This document shows, piece after piece, positions 55,206 to 63,959 of a DNA stretch of 64,000 bases. The notes beneath the pieces were generated by a model. It was given only the letters and a program-made list of their open reading frames with translations, ran no database searches and was not told where the DNA came from. The translations under genes were made by a program, and so were the position numbers. Numbering within the stretch: the stretch's first letter is position 1; the number at the start of each line of letters is the position of its first letter. The stretch spans positions 4,149,001-4,213,000 of the forward strand of contig NZ_CP155567.1 of assembly GCF_039696035.1 (NCBI RefSeq), read 5' to 3'. Origin of the DNA: Microbulbifer sp. SAOS-129_SWC. GTDB taxonomy: Bacteria > Pseudomonadota > Gammaproteobacteria > Pseudomonadales > Cellvibrionaceae.

Positions 55206-57983
55206 ATGAGAAAGATAATCCTGCGCTGCCTACTGGCAGCTCCGCTATTCGCCCTGGCCGCCTGTGGGCCCTCCGAACAAGCGGCCGACAAAACCGCCGG
55301 CAGTGCCGCGGACCAGAAACCGGCGGCAACAGAACAGAAGCCCGCTGCGCAACAGGCCGCGACCGGCCAGGCCGCCGGTGCGGCGCCGCAGATGATCGCC
55401 GCCACCAAGGCCCCGGCCGGCCGCCTGCCCCAGGACACGCGCCCCAAAGCCTACCGCGTCGACCTGGTGCTGGACCCGCGTAAAGATGACTTCACCGGCA
55501 AGGTGGAGATCGATATCCAGATGGACAAACCGTCCGATCGCATCTGGATTCACGGCAAGAACCTGAACATGAAGTCCATCAGCGCGGTGCTGCCGGACGG
55601 CAAGGTGGTCCCGGCCAAGTACAAAGAGGTACTGGATAGCGGCGTGGCCCGGGTGCTGTTCGACCAGGCCCTGCCCGCCGGTCCCTTCACCCTGAAGATG
55701 GACTACAGCGCCGCCTACGACCGTAACCTGGCGGGCCTGTTCAAGGTCGAGGAGAAGGGCAACGCCTACGTGCTGGCCAAGTCCGAATCCATCCAGGCGC
55801 GCAAGTATCTGCCGAGCTTCGACGAGCCGGGCATGAAGGCCACCTTCGATATCAGCCTGACCATTCCCAAGGGCGACGTGGCCATCGGCAATGCGCCGGA
55901 GCTGAAACGCGAAGCGGTCGGCGACGATATGGAAAAAGTCACCTTTGCCACCACACGGCCGCTGTCCACCTACCTGCTGTCACTGTCGGTAGGGCCGTTC
56001 GACGTGGTCGAGCGCCCGGCCATCCCGGCGAATAAGTACCGCTCCGAGCCGATCCCGCTGCGCGGCTTCGCGCGCAAGGGTCGCGGCAAGGACCTGAGCT
56101 ATATCCTCGACATCACCCCGCGCCTGGTGCAGATCTTCGAGCAGCAGCTGCAGCGCCCCTATCCGTTCAAGAAACTGGATATCGTCGCCGCCCCCCAGTG
56201 GCCGAGTGGCGCCACCGAACTGGCCGCCGCCATCACTTACCGCGAGCAGGCCATCCTGGTGGGCGACAAGCCGGCCCCCGGCGCGCGCCTGCGGCTGCTG
56301 GACGTGCACTCTCACGAGATGTCGCACATGTGGTTCGGCGACCTGGTGACCCCGCCCTGGTGGGACGACCTGTGGCTGAAAGAGGGTTTTGCCACCTGGG
56401 GCACACCGCTGGCACTGACCACCTTTGAACCCAACGGCGGTCACGACCTCAACGCCGCGGTGGGTGCGATCAGCGCGATGCGCCTGGACTCCCTGGCCAG
56501 CACCCGCGCGATCCGCGAGCCGGTCACCGACAACAACAATATCCGCAACGCCTACGACGCGATCACCTACTCCAAGAGCCTGGGTGTGATCCACATGGTC
56601 GACCAGTATTTCGGCCCGAAGGTGTTCCGCCCCGCAGTGGGCCGCTATATCGAGACCTTTGCCGACGGCGTGGCCGACTCGCCCGCCTTCTACAAGGTGA
56701 TTGGCGAGCAGACCAATACGCCGGAACTGACCGAGACCTTCCGCAGTTTCGTCGAGCAGAAGGGCGTGCCGCAGCTGGACGTGGCCGTCGACTGCACGAA
56801 TAAAGGCAAGGCCGAGGTGCAGGTCACCCAGAGCCGTTACAAGCCGCTCGGCTCGCCGATTCCGGACGGTGACCAGAAGTGGAGCATCCCCTTCTGCTTC
56901 AGCTCCGACAGCGGTGTGCAGCAGTGCCAGATACTCACCGACCGCGTGCAGAAGATCGCCGTGAACGGCGGCGAGTGCCCACAGTGGATCATGCCCAACG
57001 CCAAGGGCAGCGGCTACTACCGCTGGACCCTGCCGGAACCACTGTGGCAGTCACTGGTGGAGCGCTTTGCCACCTTCGACCCCACCGAGCAGCTGTCCAT
57101 CATCGACAGCGCGTTTGCCGGCTTCGAGGCAGGCAAGCTGCCCGCAGCCCTGCTGCTGCAGGTTGTGGATAAGTCTGCCCACGCCGACAAGCGCCAGGTC
57201 ATCCAGGCGCCGCTGCGCTACCTGAGCAAATACCGCCACAACTACGTGGATGCCAAACAGGAGGCCAGATTCCTCAAGTTTGCGCGCGATCTCTACCAGC
57301 CGGTATTGCAAAAGACCGCCGGCAGCAGCGACAGCGAAGACATGCTGCTACACAGCCAGCTGCTCGGCTTTATGGCACTGGTGGCCGGCGATCCGGACGT
57401 GCGCAAACAGCTGGCCGACAAGGCTATCGCGTTCACCGGCTACCAGGGCAAGCGCGATGAAAACGCACTGGATTCCGATCTGTTCGACGCGGCGCTGACC
57501 GTGGCGGTGCAGGACGCCGGCGACGACTTCCTGCAGCACCTGATCAAAGTGCGCGAAGAGCTCGACGATCCGCGCTTCGACAGCGCCAGTGCCAACGCCA
57601 TCGGCGCCAGCCGCAGCGCCGCGCAGCTCGATACCATCCACAAGCTCGCGCTCAGCGACGATGTCGGTTCCCGCGAGGCCTTCGGCCTGATCCGCGAGTC
57701 CATCGACGAACCGGCACTGCGCGCGCAGAACTGGCAGTGGCTGCAGCAGAACTTCCCCGCCGTGCTGGCCAAGATCCCGGCACAGTGGCGCCGGGCCACC
57801 CCGGCCTTTGCCCGCAGCTTCTGCAGCCAGGACAAGCTCGACGACGTGCAGAAGCTGTTCAGGCAGTACGGCGACCAGGCCCCCGGCTACCAGCGCAGCC
57901 TGGCGCAGACCGAAGAGCAGATTCATCTGTGCATGGCCCTGCGCGACAAGGGTGTTGCGCTGATCGGCTTCCTGCCGCAGTAA
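55206..57983 (+). CDS. M1-family metallopeptidase lipoprotein with altered GxMEN motif (copy 3)
   Basis: A 925-residue lipoprotein (MRKIILRCLLAAPLFALAAC, lipobox LAAC at C20) with a long Ala/Gln linker. The zinc site is intact: H370-E-M-S-H374 and E393 (DLVTPPWWDDLWLKEGFATW). The catalytic Tyr region is DAITYSKSLGVIHM. The exopeptidase motif, GAMEN in copies 1 and 2, reads G335-A-T-E-L here. The Glu that recognises the substrate amino terminus is kept but Met and Asn are changed, so specificity is probably different. The C-terminal helical domain is also diverged. It is not a tandem duplicate of the other two. The ATG has ACGACGAGCGCTT upstream, a modest ribosome site. A terminator and tandem repeats follow. 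Confidence 0.93.
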   Translation: MRKIILRCLLAAPLFALAACGPSEQAADKTAGSAADQKPAATEQKPAAQQAATGQAAGAAPQMIAATKAPAGRLPQDTRPKAYRVDLVLDPRKDDFTGKVEIDIQMDKPSDRIWIHGKNLNMKSISAVLPDGKVVPAKYKEVLDSGVARVLFDQALPAGPFTLKMDYSAAYDRNLAGLFKVEEKGNAYVLAKSESIQARKYLPSFDEPGMKATFDISLTIPKGDVAIGNAPELKREAVGDDMEKVTFATTRPLSTYLLSLSVGPFDVVERPAIPANKYRSEPIPLRGFARKGRGKDLSYILDITPRLVQIFEQQLQRPYPFKKLDIVAAPQWPSGATELAAAITYREQAILVGDKPAPGARLRLLDVHSHEMSHMWFGDLVTPPWWDDLWLKEGFATWGTPLALTTFEPNGGHDLNAAVGAISAMRLDSLASTRAIREPVTDNNNIRNAYDAITYSKSLGVIHMVDQYFGPKVFRPAVGRYIETFADGVADSPAFYKVIGEQTNTPELTETFRSFVEQKGVPQLDVAVDCTNKGKAEVQVTQSRYKPLGSPIPDGDQKWSIPFCFSSDSGVQQCQILTDRVQKIAVNGGECPQWIMPNAKGSGYYRWTLPEPLWQSLVERFATFDPTEQLSIIDSAFAGFEAGKLPAALLLQVVDKSAHADKRQVIQAPLRYLSKYRHNYVDAKQEARFLKFARDLYQPVLQKTAGSSDSEDMLLHSQLLGFMALVAGDPDVRKQLADKAIAFTGYQGKRDENALDSDLFDAALTVAVQDAGDDFLQHLIKVREELDDPRFDSASANAIGASRSAAQLDTIHKLALSDDVGSREAFGLIRESIDEPALRAQNWQWLQQNFPAVLAKIPAQWRRATPAFARSFCSQDKLDDVQKLFRQYGDQAPGYQRSLAQTEEQIHLCMALRDKGVALIGFLPQ

Positions 57984-57996
57984 ATCCCACCCCGAT

Positions 57997-58029
57997 AACC
58001 GATCGCGGCCGCCCGCCGCGATCGGTTTT
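57997..58029 (+). terminator. Intrinsic terminator after M1 copy 3
   Basis: A 13-bp perfect stem (57997-58009 with 58015-58027, AACCGATCGCGGC / GCCGCGATCGGTT), five-base loop, then a short T run. The right arm is also the start of the first 173-bp repeat unit. Confidence 0.8.
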
Positions 58030-58475
58030 CCCCAGCTGTGCCAACAGCGACCGCAACGGGCGAACACAAGGTTCGCCCCTACGGAATAGCCATACGACTC
58101 CGAATCAGCTCAGTGCCTTGCGCGGTCTTTGGCGTTTTTGTAGATACGGTTTTAGATCGATCTGCGGGGCGGATATTGTGTCTGCGCGCCGCGATCGGTT
58201 ATCCCCAGCTGTGCCAACAGCGACCGCAACGGGCGAACACAAGGTTCGCCCCTACGGAAATAGCCATACGGCTCCGAATCAGCGCAGTGCCTTGCGCGGT
58301 CTTTGGCGATTTCGTAGATGCGGTTTTAGATCGATCTGCGGGGGCGGACACAGGGTTCGCCCAATCTGGAATTGCCATTCGGCTGCAAGACCGTTCAGAG
58401 CTTTGAGCGGCCTGTAGTGATTCAGTGGAAAAGGTCTTTGCGGTCGATCTGTAGGGGCGGACCTTGTGTCCGCCC
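58017..58475. repeat. Tandem 173-bp repeat units carrying REP-like palindromes
   Basis: Unit 1 (58017-58189) and unit 2 (58190-58362) are nearly identical over 173 bp. A degenerate third copy continues to 58475. Each complete unit holds a forward REP palindrome (58058-58078 and 58231-58251) and an inverted or degenerate partner (58167-58187 and 58342-58362); 58455-58475 is a further inverted copy (GGGCGGAC-N5-GTCCGCCC). Units begin with the right arm of the terminator of the M1 gene, showing that it was included when the segment was duplicated. No gene lies within the stretch 57984-58510. Confidence 0.88.
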
Positions 58476-58510
58476 TGCTGGCCGCCGGCTCGAGGCTTCG
58501 CCGACCAGCA

Positions 58511-60094
58511 CTAATCGATCTCCACGCCCCCCTCGCGCAGCACTTCGATCATCGGCTGCAACCACGCGCGGAAGTGCTTCCACTTGCCTACCGACGCGCT
58601 GTACACCGGCTGGCGCACCTGACTGGCACTGGCAGTAGCGGTGCCCTGCTTGTCCTGGCGGTGGAATTCCAGCACCTGCGCGCTCCACGGCAGGCCACAG
58701 AATCGGAACAGCGCGCGGCTCTCAGCGGCGACATCGGCAACCAGCCTTTCATAGTGCAGGTCATATATCTGCCCGGGTATCACCCGCTGCCAGTGTTCCA
58801 TCAGCGCGCGGTAGCCGAGGTAATAGTAGGCCAGTTCACGCTGATCGTAGGAGAAGGGGTAGGCATCGCGAAACGGCGTTTTCAGGACCGCGTAGCCGGT
58901 ATCCACGGGGTGGCGGCGCAGGTGCACGATTTTTGCCGCGGGCAGCGCGCGGCGGATCAGGCCCGCGTAGAGAAAGTTCATCGGGTTCTTGTCGATGATC
59001 ACCGGCGCGCGCCGGGTGCTGAAACGGCTGCGCAGTTCCGCTTCGTAACGGCGCCCCAGTTGGGCCAGGTTCAACCGCCGCGCACGCGCCACCAGCGCTT
59101 CTTCCTCTTCGCCCGGCGGTGCCAGTTCCATCAGCAAGCGCGCAAAGGTATCCGGCTCGCCGGCGGAATAGACATCGTCACCGCAGCACAGCAGGCGTTG
59201 CGCCAGCGTGGTGCCGGTGCGCGGCATGCCGAGAATAAAGATTATTCCCGCACCCGCCGATGGTTCCGCCGCATGGTCGCGACGGAAAAAGTGCGCATCG
59301 AATGTATCCGCAATCGTGCGCAGACGCCGGAGATCCTGTGCGGCATCGTAGCGGATCGAACGGCGGCGCAACTGGCAGGCCTGCTGCAATGCGGCAAAGC
59401 TCCTGTCGCACTCGCCCAGATCCTCGTACTCCTTGGCCAGCGCAAACTGCAGCTGGCTGGCGCCCGCGGCGGGCAGCTCCGGCTGCTGCAGGCGCTGATT
59501 CAGTTCATCGATATGATTGTTGTCCGGCGCCTGGCGGCGCAGGTCGGAGCGGTTCTTGTAGGCCTCGAAATCCCGCGGATTCGCCGCGATCAGGCGGTCG
59601 TACAGCGCCTCAGCCCGCGCGAGGTTGCCCATCGCGCGGTTGGCCGCCGCACAGTTGAACTGCAGCTCGCGGTTCTGCGGCGCCAGCTGTAGTGCGCGCT
59701 CATACCATTGCAGCGCTTCGCGGTGCGCCTCGCAGCACGAATAGAGATAGGCGGCCCGGGCCAGCGGCTCTACGTGATCGAGCGCGGCATATGGCAGCTG
59801 CGCGAGCACGGTGACGACATCGCCCTGCTGGCCGGTGCGCAGCAGTGTTTCGGCCAGATGCAGACTGGCGCTGATCCAGCGCCGGGATCCCGGCTCGGCC
59901 GCGTCCCGGGCCAGCCACAAATAGGCCACGGCCGCCTGCAGGTTACCCTCGGCACTGCAGCAGTCGGCACGCAGGCGCCAGCCGTTGACCAGCTTTGGAT
60001 CGACGGCTACCGCCCGCCCGGCGAGCGCCGCAGCATCGCGGTATTTGTGCTGGCGGTACAGAGTGAGAGCGGATCGATAAAGCTGTTCTGGCAT
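58511..60094 (-). CDS. TPR-containing sulfotransferase
   Basis: A 527-residue protein. The N-terminal ~250 residues are tetratricopeptide repeats (MPEQLYRSALTLYRQHKYRDAAALAGRAVAVDPKLVNGWRLRA; REALQWYERALQLAPQNRELQFNCAAANRAMGNLARAEALYDRL). The rest is a sulfotransferase with the PAPS-binding loop FILGMPRTGTTLAQRLL and the 3'-phosphate region KIVHLRRHPVDTGYAVLK. It resembles bacterial tyrosylprotein-sulfotransferase-like enzymes, which move sulfate from PAPS to a protein, peptide or glycan. The TPR part probably selects the acceptor. Cytoplasmic, substrate unknown. The ATG at 60094 follows GAGGGT; open upstream codons are not TPR-like. Confidence 0.88.
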   Translation of the reverse strand: MPEQLYRSALTLYRQHKYRDAAALAGRAVAVDPKLVNGWRLRADCCSAEGNLQAAVAYLWLARDAAEPGSRRWISASLHLAETLLRTGQQGDVVTVLAQLPYAALDHVEPLARAAYLYSCCEAHREALQWYERALQLAPQNRELQFNCAAANRAMGNLARAEALYDRLIAANPRDFEAYKNRSDLRRQAPDNNHIDELNQRLQQPELPAAGASQLQFALAKEYEDLGECDRSFAALQQACQLRRRSIRYDAAQDLRRLRTIADTFDAHFFRRDHAAEPSAGAGIIFILGMPRTGTTLAQRLLCCGDDVYSAGEPDTFARLLMELAPPGEEEEALVARARRLNLAQLGRRYEAELRSRFSTRRAPVIIDKNPMNFLYAGLIRRALPAAKIVHLRRHPVDTGYAVLKTPFRDAYPFSYDQRELAYYYLGYRALMEHWQRVIPGQIYDLHYERLVADVAAESRALFRFCGLPWSAQVLEFHRQDKQGTATASASQVRQPVYSASVGKWKHFRAWLQPMIEVLREGGVEID

Positions 60095-60176
60095 ACCCTC
60101 AACACTTCCTGAATCGCAACCGGTCCATCCAAGCTTACCATGGCCGGTGGCGACAAAAATCCCTTGGATCTCGGGC

Positions 60177-60200
60177 AAAAAGGCCGGCCCGGAGGCCGGC
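60177..60200 (-). terminator. Terminator of the TonB-dependent receptor gene
   Basis: On the minus strand a 7-bp perfect stem (60183-60189 with 60194-60200) with a four-base loop is followed by CTTTTTG. Typical rho-independent form just downstream of the receptor stop codon. Confidence 0.8.
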
Positions 60201-60220
60201 AACGACGACCGATTTCCCGA

Positions 60221-62671
60221 TTAAAAGTTGTAGCTGCCCGACAGGCCGATAGTGCGCGGCAGGCTGATATAGTCCTTGGAGGCATTGCCGTAGAAGTTCT
60301 CGGCGGGCGCCGTACCCATATACGCCTCCGGCAGAACCCCGGTCACGCCATCTTCATTGAGCAGGTTCTTGACGAACAGCGTGGCGCTCCACTTGTCCGC
60401 GGACAGCGTGGTACTGGCATTCCACAAGCTGAAGGCGTCGATATCGGCGGCGGTGGCGCCGCCACCGACGGTGTTCATGGATTCCGACTGGTAATAGGCG
60501 CCGAGGCGCGACACCAGCATCAGGCCGTTACCCAGCTCCGCCGTGTGATCCATCGACGCCGATAGCGTGTGCTCGGCAGTGCTCGGCAACCGCTCGCCCT
60601 TTTCCGCTACCAGATAGTCGAAATTCACCCCGTCGCCCTGCCAGTTGCCGCCCGGGCGCATAAAGTCCGCGGTTAGCTCGCCGTCGACATAGGAGTAACC
60701 CAGCCCGTAGTGCACGGAGTCGCTCAGGTTGCCCTCCAGCTCCAGCTCCAGGCCCTGGGTACGCGCCGACTCGCCGTTGATCGCGGCAAAGAAGCCCCAG
60801 TTGGTGGTGGCGGTGTTCAGCTGCGGATCTTGCCAGTCCATACGGAACAGCGAAACGGTATAGCGCAGCTGCTCGGTGGCCCCTTTTACCCCCAGCTCAT
60901 AGTTCAGCACGCTGTCGGAACCGTACTGCAGGAAGGCCGGGTTTTCGGCGAAATTCCCACTGAGTGGCACGGCGTTGGCACCGCCGCGGCGATACCCCTC
61001 CGACACCGTTGCGTACAGCATGGCGGTATCGGTGACATCCCACGACAGGTTGGCTTTCAGCAGCGTGTCGCTGTCTTTGGTTTTGAAGCTCGCCATGGTT
61101 TCGTCTGCAGGCGCCGGCCAAATCGGTAACTGAATCACGCTGTCATTGACCAGTTCGTTATCGAAGTAGCGCATCCCCAGCGTCATACGCCAGGCGTCGG
61201 TGAAGTTCAGCGTGGTCTCACCGTAAAATGCCATATCGGTGAAACCCTGGTTGCGGCGGAAATAGAAATCCTGGTCCTGCACATCGGCACCCCAGCTGCG
61301 CCATTCCTCGGCCTTGGAAATTCCCGCGCTGTAATCGGCGGGGATCATCGCCATCCACTCGGACCAGCCGGGCATCATGCTGTTCTGGCCGGCGTTGCTG
61401 TCCTGGTCCATGTAGTAGAGCCCGGCAACCCAGTCGACAAACGCGTTGTCACTGTTGGAAACCAGGCGGAACTCCTGCGTGGTGGCCTTTTCTTCATAAA
61501 AGCGCTCCGCCACCGCGAGCGGCCGCGGGGTGCCGCTGTAGTACATCGAGAACCAGCCGTTCTGGGCGTAGAAACCGGAGTTGTCACTGATCGCACTGCC
61601 GCTGTGGTTGTAGCGGGCGGTGCTCGACGTCAGGGTGGCGAAGCCCATATCCACCTCGACTTCGAGCGATGTCATATCCACGCTGCGCTCGGAGGGCTCC
61701 AGGGTCACTGCGCCGTTTTCATAATCGTCGTAGGGCGCTTCGACGCCATCGACCCAGTTGCTGCCGCGGGTGACCTGGCGACGACCACCGATATCGTCCT
61801 TCTGCTTTTGATACGACAGCTGCACGCTGGCGCGATCGGTGGGTTCGAACAGAATGGATGCGCGGGCGTAGGTAATATCCACGGTATCCGCATCCTGCAC
61901 GCGTTTGAACAGCGGGCCACCACTGACGCTATCGCCACCCTGGGCCAGCGGCGCGCCACTGGCATCCAGTTTGTAGACATTGGCGTAATCGACGATACCG
62001 TCGTTATCGATCTTGCCGATGTTCGCGCGGAACGCGGCCTTGTCACCCAGCGGCAGATTCACCAGTGCATCGGCATTCAGGTTGTACCCCTGCGAACCCT
62101 CGGTCTGGCCGAAGCTGCTGCCGACCTTCGCCTGGAACTCGCCGAGCTTGGGCTTGTGCATGATGTAACGCACGGTGCCGGCGAGCGAGCCGGAGCCGTA
62201 GAGCGTACCCTGCGGTCCGCGCAGCACTTCCACCCGCTCGATATCCTTGAGAATAAAATTGCCGTACAGGGGCGTGTCGTCCACGTAAGTGGCAACCGTT
62301 GGCACCGCGGACAGCGGTACATCGCCATTCGCGCCACTGTCCACGTTCATACCACGGATAATGACGCCGTTGACGGTGCCGGAATTGCGGTAGCCGCGAT
62401 CCACCACGGTGAGGCCGGGAATGCTGCGCATCATTTCCGCCGCGTCGGTGACCTGCGCGGCTTCCAGATCGTCGCCGGCCACGGCCGAGATGTTGTAGGG
62501 AATATCCTGCACACTCTGCGCGCGGCGCGTGGCGGTGACGATCACTTCTTCCAGCTCCGCCGTCTGCGCCAGAGAAATCTGCGGTGCGGAGAACAGCGTA
62601 CCCGCGGAGACCGCAGCCACTGCCGCGGCCAGCGTTTTACGGCTAAACCCCTGTCTGCTTTGCTCTTTCAT
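60221..62671 (-). CDS. TonB-dependent outer-membrane receptor
   Basis: An 816-residue receptor. The signal (MKEQSRQGFSRKTLAAAVAAVSAGTLFSAPQISLA) is followed by a TonB-box-like LEEVIVTATRRAQSVQDIPYNISAVAG and the plug domain (MMRSIPGLTVVDRGYRNSGTVNGVIIRGMNV... IERVEVLRGPQGTLYGSGSLAGTVRYI). A 22-strand barrel ends in F (RTIGLSGSYNF). The C-terminal repeat ELEGNLSDSVHYGLGYSYVDGEL and LTLS-like AEHTLSASMDHTAE are typical of the class that takes up complex substrates such as siderophores, cobalamin or carbohydrates. The ligand is not evident. AGGGAACC precedes the ATG. The nitrilase-type gene upstream on the same strand could act on an imported compound. Confidence 0.95.
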   Translation of the reverse strand: MKEQSRQGFSRKTLAAAVAAVSAGTLFSAPQISLAQTAELEEVIVTATRRAQSVQDIPYNISAVAGDDLEAAQVTDAAEMMRSIPGLTVVDRGYRNSGTVNGVIIRGMNVDSGANGDVPLSAVPTVATYVDDTPLYGNFILKDIERVEVLRGPQGTLYGSGSLAGTVRYIMHKPKLGEFQAKVGSSFGQTEGSQGYNLNADALVNLPLGDKAAFRANIGKIDNDGIVDYANVYKLDASGAPLAQGGDSVSGGPLFKRVQDADTVDITYARASILFEPTDRASVQLSYQKQKDDIGGRRQVTRGSNWVDGVEAPYDDYENGAVTLEPSERSVDMTSLEVEVDMGFATLTSSTARYNHSGSAISDNSGFYAQNGWFSMYYSGTPRPLAVAERFYEEKATTQEFRLVSNSDNAFVDWVAGLYYMDQDSNAGQNSMMPGWSEWMAMIPADYSAGISKAEEWRSWGADVQDQDFYFRRNQGFTDMAFYGETTLNFTDAWRMTLGMRYFDNELVNDSVIQLPIWPAPADETMASFKTKDSDTLLKANLSWDVTDTAMLYATVSEGYRRGGANAVPLSGNFAENPAFLQYGSDSVLNYELGVKGATEQLRYTVSLFRMDWQDPQLNTATTNWGFFAAINGESARTQGLELELEGNLSDSVHYGLGYSYVDGELTADFMRPGGNWQGDGVNFDYLVAEKGERLPSTAEHTLSASMDHTAELGNGLMLVSRLGAYYQSESMNTVGGGATAADIDAFSLWNASTTLSADKWSATLFVKNLLNEDGVTGVLPEAYMGTAPAENFYGNASKDYISLPRTIGLSGSYNF

Positions 62672-62805
62672 GGTTCCCTAAGCCTCTTGCTTTATTGTCC
62701 GGCCACACCGCGCCGTGAGGTTGTAACGAGTGTATTTATGCTTCGCGACCAGTGACAGTGCCCGGCGCCGGTTGGCGCCGGACCACCGGCCGGGCTTTCC
62801 CGCGT

Positions 62806-63660
62806 TCAGTCCGGCACCTTGAGCGGCCCCAGCCGCTCGTAGGCTGCGGACACTGCATCCGGCCCGTACTGCGGGTAGTGCACCCGGGCATCGCGAAAAC
62901 TTTTCAGCGGCTGCCCGAGCCCTTTCATACCCCGCTCACGCACCTGCGCGACCCGGGCCAGATCGATCTCGAACGGGATCACCTCTTCGTCCGCCGACGC
63001 CTCGTGAATCACCTCGCCCTCCGGGCCGGCGATCATCGAGCGACCCACACCCCCCTGGGGGCCGGCGGCGTTCACATCGACGATATAGCACTGGTTGGTG
63101 ACCGCACTGGCACGCACGATCGCCAGTTCCTCCCTGCGGTCGATGGTGTCGGTCTTGGTCGGGTGGATGATCACCTCCGCGCCCAGCCAGGTGAGCGCGC
63201 GGGTGGTCTCCGGGAACCAGATGTCATAACAGATGGACACCCCGAAGCGCCCCACCCCGGGCACATCGAACACCAGGAACTCATCGCCGCCGGTCACGCC
63301 CTTTTCGTAGGGCAGGAACGGATAGAGCTTGCGGTAGCGGCCCACAATCTCCCCCTGCGGGTTGATCACCGGGGTGGTATTGAAAACCGCACTGCCCCGC
63401 TTTTCATACATGGAACCCGGCACCAGCCAGATACCCAGTTCCCGCGCGCTGCGACAGAAGGCCTGCTCCTCCGGCGACGGCAGTTCGCGTGCATGCTGGG
63501 TGCCGACCCCGCGCAGGGCCAGCTCGCTCAGCACGATCATCTTCACCCAGGGGTAGCGCAACTTGGTTTTCTGGATGCGCTCCAGCAGCAGCTCCAGGTT
63601 GTCTGCCTCGGCCAGCTGCAACTGCAGCGCGGCTATGCCGAAAAGTTGGTTGTTCTTCAT
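62806..63660 (-). CDS. Carbon-nitrogen hydrolase (nitrilase superfamily)
   Basis: A 284-residue protein with the nitrilase triad E46 (MIVLSELALR), K111 (GRYRKLYPF) and C144 (GVSICYDIWFPE). The alpha-beta-beta-alpha sandwich is intact from the start (MKNNQLFGIAALQLQLAEADNLELLLERIQ). The region after the Cys (ETTRALTWLGAEVIIHPTKTDTIDRREELAIVRASAVTNQCYIVDVNAAGP) is characteristic of amidase-type members rather than true nitrile hydratases. It hydrolyses a C-N bond of an amide, carbamoyl or nitrile compound in the cytoplasm. The start with GGGAAAGAAGTCTGGCG upstream is preferred over open upstream codons. It is divergent from the truncated gene at the right edge and precedes the TonB receptor on the same strand. 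Confidence 0.92.
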   Translation of the reverse strand: MKNNQLFGIAALQLQLAEADNLELLLERIQKTKLRYPWVKMIVLSELALRGVGTQHARELPSPEEQAFCRSARELGIWLVPGSMYEKRGSAVFNTTPVINPQGEIVGRYRKLYPFLPYEKGVTGGDEFLVFDVPGVGRFGVSICYDIWFPETTRALTWLGAEVIIHPTKTDTIDRREELAIVRASAVTNQCYIVDVNAAGPQGGVGRSMIAGPEGEVIHEASADEEVIPFEIDLARVAQVRERGMKGLGQPLKSFRDARVHYPQYGPDAVSAAYERLGPLKVPD

Positions 63661-63959
63661 CGCCAGACTTCTTTCCCTTGTCGATACTGCCCGGGCAGTG
63701 TTTGTTCTGGCGATATCTTGGCCCAATCGATTGCCCCCCAATAGGTCCAGATGGCCCCGGTTCATGAGTCCACAGGGCCGCAGCCGGCAGATTGTCGTAT
63801 TGTGGATCCACAGCCGATGGCCATCTGGCCCTATTTTCACCCAACCAATCGGTTAGCGTTGCGCCAGGTAGACGCCGATTGTGCGGGCAGTAGACTGGAG
63901 CCAGGACTCGACCATGCAATCGCCAGATAACAATAAGGGCCGGGCCCGCAGGAGAGACC

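Noticed and set aside
57160..57180. DnaA-box-like TGTGGATAA inside the third M1 gene
   Set aside because: A single site within coding sequence is compatible with codon use and has no partner nearby.
58038..58417. Plus-strand frames in the tandem repeat region
   Set aside because: They are internally repeated because the DNA is a 173-bp duplication, and they encode no recognisable domain.
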